A stretch of DNA of 9,293 nucleotides, from the NCBI GenBank assembly GCA_038205115.1, contig JBBRCE010000094.1:1-9293 (forward strand), written 5' to 3'. The DNA comes from JBBRCE01 sp038205115. Lineage in GTDB: Bacteria; Planctomycetota; Planctomycetia; Pirellulales; JBBRCE01. Every line of letters begins with the position of its first letter. Position 1 is the first letter of the stretch. The position numbers and the translations under genes were made by a program. The notes beneath the pieces were generated by a model. It did no database searches. It was not told where the DNA came from and was given only the letters and a program-made list of their open reading frames with translations. Positions 4,900 to 9,293 of the stretch are shown here, one piece after another.

Positions 4900-6315
4900 A
4901 TGACCAAAATTCTGTTCAACATTACGCATGGCTTTCAGGCGCGGATGCTGTTGCGCTCCAATGTGAGCCAAACGCTGCTGGCGGCCGGCGCGAAACTGAT
5001 TGTGCTTTCGCCTAACGCCAACGAAGAGTACTTTCGGGCCGAGCTAACGCATCCGCAAATTGGCTTGGAGAGCACGCCTAGCAAATTTTCGCGACTGGAA
5101 ACAAACGTCATTCAGTTGCGTCAGTATTTGCTGATGAACCCGGCGTTGGGCGCGACGCTCAATCATAAGAACGAGCAGTTCCGTCGCGAGTCGCCCAAAA
5201 AATATTTCGCCTGCCGAGTTGGCAATACGTTGCTGGGCCGCGTGCCGTGGTTGCGTCGCGGTTACCAGGTCCTGGAGCGGGCGGCGTTTGCCGGCAAGGA
5301 ATTCGACGATTTACTTCTGCGCCATCAGCCAGATTTGGTGGTGACCGGCACGCCCGGCTACCATCCGCAGGATGTGCATTTGCTACGCGCGGCGCGGCGC
5401 TTGAAAACGCCCACAGCCACCGTCTTGCTGTCTTGGGATAACCTGACCAGCAAAGGCTACATGGGCGCGGTGCCGGATCGGTTGCTGGTGTGGAGCCAAC
5501 TGATGGCCGACGAAGCGGTGAGGTATCATCACTACCCGCGCGCGCAGATCGATATCACCGGCGCGCCGCAGTTCGACCTGTACCACGATGTGCGTGCGAA
5601 CTTCGATCGGGCCGCCTGGCGCCGCGAACATGGCATTCGGCCCGATGCGGCGCTGATCGTTTATGGCACCATCAACCCCGGCATTTTGCCGCACGAGCCA
5701 CAGATTGTGCAGCAAATTGTCCAGGCCGTCCGCAGTGGGCAGTTCCAGCGGCCGATCCATTTGTGGGTGCGACTGCATCCGCAAAGCGTGCGGGGGATAT
5801 TTAGCCGGACACTGGCACCTTATCGCGAATTGGCCGGACCGGATGTCACCATCGAAGAACCGCCGGTGCGGTCCGAACAACTCGCTTGGGATCTCCCGCA
5901 ATCCGACGCCGGTCATCTGGCGCACTTGCTGGCGGCGGCCGACGTGGTGAGTACGCCCAGCTCAACGCTGGTGATCGATTCGGCCTGCGCTGGCACGCCA
6001 ATTGTCAACGTGCTGTTCGATGGTCCGACGGCCGTCGAACCGGCTCGATCGGTGGCGCGGTTCGCGCACTACACGCATTACCGGCAGATTTTGGAAACCG
6101 GCGGCATCGCCATCGCCCGATCGATCGAGCAGTTCGTGCAAATGGCCGGCGACTATCTCAACAATCGGCAACTTCACCAGCAGCAGCGACAGAACATCAT
6201 CACGCAGCAATTGGGCGCGCTCGATGGCCAGGCCGGCCAACGCACGGGCGAGCGATTGTTGCGGCTGGCGCAAATCGCCCAGCGAGATTCGGCGGCATCC
6301 GAGAAGCCGAGATGA
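4900..6315 (+). CDS. GT-B-fold glycosyltransferase-like protein
   Basis: A 471-residue soluble protein that resembles the large group including UDP-GlcNAc 2-epimerases and CDP-glycerol glycerophosphotransferases. An N-terminal Rossmann-like half begins ILFNITHGFQARMLLRS (4-20). A linker region contains SWDNLTSKGYMGAVPDRLLVW (178-198), which I recognise as typical of uncharacterised members of this group. The C-terminal nucleotide-binding half has IVYGTINPG (253-261), WVRLHPQS (289-296), and STPSSTLVIDSACAGTPIV (351-369), the position of the phosphate/nucleotide-binding loop in GT-B enzymes. The last 50 residues are Gln-rich and probably helical. It likely transfers a sugar or polyol phosphate to a surface glycan; donor and acceptor are not determinable. 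There are no membrane segments and no neighbouring glycan genes. The Shine-Dalgarno is poor. A weak stem (6328-6332 with 6352-6356) before TTTTT at 6362-6366 may terminate it. Confidence 0.75.
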   Translation: MTKILFNITHGFQARMLLRSNVSQTLLAAGAKLIVLSPNANEEYFRAELTHPQIGLESTPSKFSRLETNVIQLRQYLLMNPALGATLNHKNEQFRRESPKKYFACRVGNTLLGRVPWLRRGYQVLERAAFAGKEFDDLLLRHQPDLVVTGTPGYHPQDVHLLRAARRLKTPTATVLLSWDNLTSKGYMGAVPDRLLVWSQLMADEAVRYHHYPRAQIDITGAPQFDLYHDVRANFDRAAWRREHGIRPDAALIVYGTINPGILPHEPQIVQQIVQAVRSGQFQRPIHLWVRLHPQSVRGIFSRTLAPYRELAGPDVTIEEPPVRSEQLAWDLPQSDAGHLAHLLAAADVVSTPSSTLVIDSACAGTPIVNVLFDGPTAVEPARSVARFAHYTHYRQILETGGIAIARSIEQFVQMAGDYLNNRQLHQQQRQNIITQQLGALDGQAGQRTGERLLRLAQIAQRDSAASEKPR

Positions 6316-6364
6316 GTATGCCAACTCGCCGCAGCCGATGAAACGATTCGCGCGGCAACAGTTT

Positions 6365-7660
6365 TTAAACCAACTCGCGCATCGGCTGGTGATTGTCGAC
6401 CAGGTATTGCGGCCGGCCGTTGGGATCCGGGATAGTGGTGGTTGCCGCGTTGATGCCCATCAGGTGATAGAGTGTGGCGAAGACTTCGCCCAACTGCACG
6501 GGGCGATCTTGCGGGGCTTCTCCATAGCGGTTGGTTGAGCCGATGACTTGCCCTGCTTTCAGGCCGCCGCCAGCCAGCATCAAGGCCGACGAGCGCGACC
6601 AGTGGTCGCGCCCGGCGGTGGCGTTGATTCGCGGCGTACGGCCAAATTCTCCCCACACGGCAATGGCCGTGCTGGCCAGCAGGCCGCGTTGGTCCAGATC
6701 TTCGATCAAGGCGCTCACGCAGGTGTCCAGTTGCGGCAGTTGCCGCTTGAGTTCGGTAAAGTTATTGCTGTGCGTGTCCCAACCGCCGAAGCTCAGGCTG
6801 ACGCAGCGCACGCCTTGCTCCACCAGCCGGCGGGCAACCAAAAAACGTTCGTTCTCGCGCTTGTTAGGATCATTCAGGCCGTATCGCGCTTTGACGCGCT
6901 CGTCTTCTTTGCTGATATCCAAGGCCTGCGCCAGCTTGCTGTCTGTCAGTACGCCCACCGCGCGCTGATTGAACGAATCCATGGCTTGCATGGCATGGCT
7001 GCCGTCCATGTCACGGCGCACGCGATCCAATTGGCCAAGCAACTGCTGACGATTGCCGAACCGATCGAGCGAAATTTCGCGCTGCAGCGTTAAATTGGCG
7101 CGGCCGGCGCCGTCGGGTTTGAACGCGGAAAACTGCGGGCCCAAAAATCCAGTCTTCGTATGCTCACCCAGCGCCATGAAGGTTGGCACGCCACCGCGAC
7201 TGTCGCCTTGCAACTTCGAAATCACCGCGCCCAAGCTGGGCCGACCGCCGAGGCTCTTGAGTGCTTGCTCGGAAAAACCGGTTTCGGTTTGGCAGGGCGA
7301 GTGCTCGTCGCGGATGCCGGTCATGGAGCGAATGACGATCAACTTGTCGCCGATGGTGGCCAGTCGAGGCATCAAGTGGCAAATTTCCATGCCGGAGACG
7401 TTGGTTTTGATCGGATGGAATTCGCCGCGAATTTCTGGCGGCGCTTCCGGCTTGAGATCCCACATGTCCAGGTTCGAGGGCCCGCCGCCCAAGTAGATAT
7501 TGATGAACGATTTTTTGGTCGCCGCCGGACCGGCCAGCGCGTCGGCGCGGAGCAGATCGGCCAATGTCAGGCCGCCAATGCCCATTGCACCAACTTGCAA
7601 AAAGTTACGACGCGAGATGCCATCACAATACCGACGCGAGCGACCGAGGAAGTTCAACAT
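6365..7660 (-). CDS. DUF1501 protein with Tat signal
   Basis: A 431-residue DUF1501 protein (PF07394), a member of the alkaline-phosphatase/sulfatase-like fold. A twin-arginine signal starts the protein: SRRNFLQVG (16-24), then a hydrophobic stretch to ADLLRADALA. This predicts folded export to the periplasm. Family landmarks follow: IYLGGGPSNLDMWDLKP (55-71), GGWDTHSNN (292-300), WGEFGRTPRIN (336-346), GRDHW (350-354) and GEVFATLYHLMGI (391-403). The length is normal. Family members are abundant in Planctomycetes, usually in pairs with DUF1549/DUF1553 cytochrome-like proteins. No such partner is present in the sequence shown, so this one looks solitary. The substrate is unknown. A Shine-Dalgarno and promoter directly upstream fix the start. 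The gene converges on the glycosyltransferase-like gene with 49 bp between the stops. Confidence 0.92.
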   Translation of the reverse strand: MLNFLGRSRRYCDGISRRNFLQVGAMGIGGLTLADLLRADALAGPAATKKSFINIYLGGGPSNLDMWDLKPEAPPEIRGEFHPIKTNVSGMEICHLMPRLATIGDKLIVIRSMTGIRDEHSPCQTETGFSEQALKSLGGRPSLGAVISKLQGDSRGGVPTFMALGEHTKTGFLGPQFSAFKPDGAGRANLTLQREISLDRFGNRQQLLGQLDRVRRDMDGSHAMQAMDSFNQRAVGVLTDSKLAQALDISKEDERVKARYGLNDPNKRENERFLVARRLVEQGVRCVSLSFGGWDTHSNNFTELKRQLPQLDTCVSALIEDLDQRGLLASTAIAVWGEFGRTPRINATAGRDHWSRSSALMLAGGGLKAGQVIGSTNRYGEAPQDRPVQLGEVFATLYHLMGINAATTTIPDPNGRPQYLVDNHQPMRELV

Positions 7661-7666
7661 GGCGGG

Positions 7667-7672
7667 CTCCTC
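7667..7672 (-). promoter_or_regulatory. Shine-Dalgarno of the DUF1501 gene
   Basis: GAGGAG on the minus strand, 6 nt before the ATG at 7660. It fixes the start so that the twin-arginine motif lies 16 residues in, as expected for a Tat signal. Confidence 0.8.
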
Positions 7673-7743
7673 TGCAATGCGGGGATTTCAGGCGGGTTGC
7701 GCCGGCGGTTGCAAGTCGCTGCAAAACGCAGGCACATCCTTCA

Positions 7744-7771
7744 TTTATAGCGAGTGCCCGGCGGCAATCAA
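7744..7771 (-). promoter_or_regulatory. Predicted promoter of the DUF1501 gene
   Basis: On the minus strand TTGATT (7766-7771, 4 of 6) and TATAAA (7744-7749, 5 of 6) are separated by 16 bp. Initiation near 7737 gives a leader of about 77 nt. The -10 element is among the best in the window, which supports independent transcription of this gene. Confidence 0.5.
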
Positions 7772-8017
7772 CATAAAAACGGAAGTTTTCATCAGCGACG
7801 CGTTGAACCGGCCGTCGTCCGGGCCGTCGAGCTTGCGGGCGGCCACGTTCAAGGCCCGAAAACATCGCGTTCTGTGCCGAGCGAACCGATTGGCAGGGGC
7901 ATGCAGGCAACGTGCGGATCGGTCAGCGTTGTAAAGATTGAAGAAACTGCAAGCAGCGGCAAAGCCATAAAATATCTCCGTGCAAAACGTGTTTCCCAGA
8001 TTCATTCAGGCAAAAAC

Positions 8018-8047
8018 TTGATTCTTTCGACTGCCTTGAAATACGAT
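8018..8047 (+). promoter_or_regulatory. Candidate promoter of the DUF2314 gene
   Basis: TTGATT (8018-8023, 4 of 6) and TACGAT (8042-8047, 4 of 6) are separated by 18 bp. Initiation near 8054 would leave a leader of about 72 nt before the ATG at 8126. The match is modest. Confidence 0.3.
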
Positions 8048-8125
8048 TGCCAATGAAGGTGCGCTTGCCCCTGAGTGTTCCGATCGTCGCAAAGTCACTT
8101 CAAATGGAAGGCCAGAGGATGCCCG

Positions 8126-8932
8126 ATGGACAATGAAACATGGGTCGTCGAGGAGGGAGACAGGATAAATCAAAAGAAGGCCCGCCTCGGCGTTGAAGGC
8201 CTCACGGACTGGGAGCGACTTAGTTATTCGCTATGGGTAGCTGACTATGGAATGCGGAACGCCGGAGACCTGAGCACTGCCAGGGACGTGTTCGCCGACT
8301 TTCAGTCGGTCGCCCTGCAGTCAGCTACCAAACTGTCTTTGCCTGCAACGTATCGCGCGTTCGTGCTGGCCCCAGACACTCTGCAATCGCGTTATTTCAA
8401 TCTTTTTGACGCGTTTTGCACTGAGATTCGGAGCGCCGAACCGGATGTTGCGCTCTTCGCGGATTTGAATGAGGCCGATCCCGCGGTTGTCGAGGCTATG
8501 AATGAAGCCAGGAAGACATTCCCCACATTCTTGGACGCCGTATCGAAGACGCGGTTTCCGCAGGCAATCTATTTGGTGAAGGTGCCGTTCATCGACAGAA
8601 GCAACCTTCGTCAACAGGCTCTTGTACGCACCGCGAAAGCTGCGGCCGAGAACCCAGCACAACCGACTTGCCAACTTTGGTTGAGCGTCAATTCGGTATT
8701 GGACGACCTGATCTTCTGCTCGGTCGCGAAAGCCCCTGACGCATTACAACTGAAGAGCGGCACCCGTTTTGTCGTCGCGAGCGAGTGGATTGAAGACTGG
8801 ATGATCAATCAGGACGGGACAGCCTATGGTGGTTTCTCGTTGCGAGCCATTCGACGCAACCTCCGCGAAGAAGTGCTATTGAAGTTCGATGCCCACACCG
8901 GAATCCATGAGTTCAAGAGCCTTACGCCCTGA
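8126..8932 (+). CDS. DUF2314 protein with a DMP19/DUF4375-like N-terminal region
   Basis: A 268-residue soluble protein in two parts. The N-terminal half (about 24-103) has LTDWERLSYSLWVADYGMRNAGDL (split here: LTDWERLSYS at 26-35 and LWVADYGMRNAGDL at 36-49) and YFNLFDAFCTEIR (90-102). It resembles DMP19/DUF4375 proteins, but their NNGGF-type core reads RNAGDL, so this assignment is tentative. The C-terminal half (about 115-247) fits DUF2314: VVEAMNEARKTFPTFLDAV (121-139), LVKVPF (150-155), LWLSVNSV (184-191), SGTRFVVASEWIEDWM (211-226), and GGFSLRAIR (235-243). Neither domain has an established biochemical role. An alternative in-frame GTG at 8075 exists, but AGAGGA (8114-8119), 6 nt before the ATG at 8126, favours the shorter form. 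The gene sits alone between a promoter region and repeats next to an IS end, and appears slightly less GC-rich than its neighbours. Confidence 0.75.
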   Translation: MDNETWVVEEGDRINQKKARLGVEGLTDWERLSYSLWVADYGMRNAGDLSTARDVFADFQSVALQSATKLSLPATYRAFVLAPDTLQSRYFNLFDAFCTEIRSAEPDVALFADLNEADPAVVEAMNEARKTFPTFLDAVSKTRFPQAIYLVKVPFIDRSNLRQQALVRTAKAAAENPAQPTCQLWLSVNSVLDDLIFCSVAKAPDALQLKSGTRFVVASEWIEDWMINQDGTAYGGFSLRAIRRNLREEVLLKFDAHTGIHEFKSLTP

Positions 8933-9154
8933 GCGGAACCGAGGCTAACCACCGAGGCTAACCACCGAGGCTAACCACCGGGGAATCCGGCGCAGTCCGG
9001 CTTTCCAGCTCCGGACGCGAGCCAGAAAAAGTTCGAAAGCCGTCTTGTCGCCCCGAGTGTTGCTCAGCGTTCAGAGAGACTCGCCTGTTCGTGAATTGAT
9101 GATTACTGAGGAACGAGTTCGCGTCGCAACGAATCACAATTCGGGCACGCATCC
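8933..9154. other. Repeat-bearing gap before the IS end
   Basis: 222 bp between the DUF2314 gene and the IS terminus. It starts with the 13-bp tandem repeat and continues with sequence that has no supported gene. A 70-codon minus-strand frame (9170-8958) covers it. That frame begins inside the IS terminus and ends in the repeats, so it is probably not a gene. Confidence 0.5.
8941..8979. repeat. Three 13-bp tandem repeats
   Basis: Three perfect head-to-tail copies of GAGGCTAACCACC (8941-8953, 8954-8966, 8967-8979), with part of a preceding copy (ACC at 8938-8940). They begin 8 bp after the stop codon of the DUF2314 gene. All copies have the same orientation. The spacing is far too short for CRISPR and no spacers exist. 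Confidence 0.9.
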
Positions 9155-9293
9155 CAGGGCCGGCGCACACTAAGTGCTTTGTGGGAATAGGATTTCGGTG
9201 AGGAAGTCGGTGCTCCAGCCTGCGGCGCGGCGTTTCATCACGAGACTGACTTTCTTGTCGGGGTGCTGTTTGAGCAGCCCTAAAGTGAAACGC
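9155..9293 (-). mobile_element. End of an insertion sequence, probably ISAs1 family (partial)
   Basis: The element is cut by the right edge of the window. Its outer end is placed at 9155, where CAGGGCCGGCGCACAC begins. ISAs1-family elements characteristically have termini starting CAGGG. The transposase stop codon lies inside this terminal sequence, 15 bp from the tip, which is usual for compact IS elements. If the family call is right, the flanking 8 bp (ACGCATCC, 9147-9154) would be the target duplication. The other end is not visible. Confidence 0.6.
9170..9293 (-). CDS. Transposase C-terminal fragment (IS, probably ISAs1 family)
   Basis: The last 40 codons of a minus-strand gene that enters from beyond the right edge, ending with TAG at 9172-9170. 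The translated tail contains LGLLKQHPDKKVSLVMKRR, then AGWSTDFLTEILFPQST. The pattern LLKQHP..K.S...KRR.AGW...FL.E.LF is the end of ISAs1-like DDE transposases as I remember them. The catalytic DDE residues would lie outside the window, so activity cannot be judged. Nothing in this tail looks frameshifted. Position 9293 belongs to an incomplete codon. Confidence 0.65.
   Translation of the reverse strand, partial: RFTLGLLKQHPDKKVSLVMKRRAAGWSTDFLTEILFPQST

Larger units (their letters stand above)
7661..8125. other. Divergent intergenic region with two promoter candidates
   Basis: 465 bp between the starts of the DUF1501 gene and the DUF2314 gene. It holds the minus-strand Shine-Dalgarno and promoter of the former and a weaker plus-strand promoter of the latter, both listed separately. 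Two opposed open frames (7754-8056 plus, 7745-8005 minus) cover the middle, but neither shows a protein motif. I see no RNA gene or repeat. Confidence 0.5.

Noticed and set aside
7745..8056. Opposed open frames in the DUF1501 upstream region
   Set aside because: They overlap each other and the DUF1501 promoter elements, and neither translation shows a domain, signal peptide or good ribosome binding site.
8941..8979. Possible CRISPR array
   Set aside because: The repeats are 13 bp and directly adjacent with no spacers, and no cas gene is present.
8958..9170. 70-codon minus-strand frame before the IS
   Set aside because: It starts inside the IS terminus and its last residues are encoded by the tandem repeats; no motif supports it.

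Overview
The window looks like a piece of a GC-rich planctomycete chromosome, most likely from the Pirellulales and relatives. The main reasons are a DUF1559 protein with a type II pseudopilin N-terminus and a Tat-exported DUF1501 protein. Both families are strongly expanded in Planctomycetes and uncommon elsewhere. The lineage is inferred from these families only; no rRNA or tRNA gene was seen.

Layout. Positions 1-321 hold no convincing gene, only a hairpin at the left edge. Three minus-strand genes follow, reading right to left: cinA (3501-2227), the DUF1559 gene (1970-753) and a small single-domain rhodanese (663-322). The DUF1559 gene has its own predicted promoter, an 18-bp dyad in its leader and a strong intrinsic terminator. 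It is therefore probably a single-gene unit and not part of a cinA operon. Divergent from cinA is a 165-codon gene of unknown function (3529-4026). Its stop codon lies in a 7-bp tandem repeat that forms a strong G-quadruplex motif on the minus strand. A Fur-family regulator (4116-4601) starts about 50 bp further on and appears to be transcribed almost leaderless. After about 300 bp with a promoter candidate comes a large GT-B-type glycosyltransferase-like gene (4900-6315). It converges on the DUF1501 gene (7660-6365), which has its own promoter and a good Shine-Dalgarno.

The right end is more accessory in character. A two-part protein with a DMP19/DUF4375-like N-terminal region and a DUF2314 C-terminal domain (8126-8932) is followed by three perfect 13-bp tandem repeats. 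The end of an insertion sequence follows: the last 40 residues of a transposase on the minus strand and a CAGGG terminus at 9155, which fits the ISAs1 family.

The genes do not form one pathway. They are mostly monocistronic units for housekeeping (cinA, rhodanese), metal- or peroxide-type regulation (Fur), cell-surface functions (DUF1559, DUF1501, glycosyltransferase) and an accessory protein. I found no clear new multi-gene system. The observations most worth following are the CinA C-terminal domain that has lost its PncC-type catalytic motifs, the Fur homologue without CxxC behind a leaderless promoter next to a seven-run G4 array, and the DUF4375-like/DUF2314 fusion beside an IS element.
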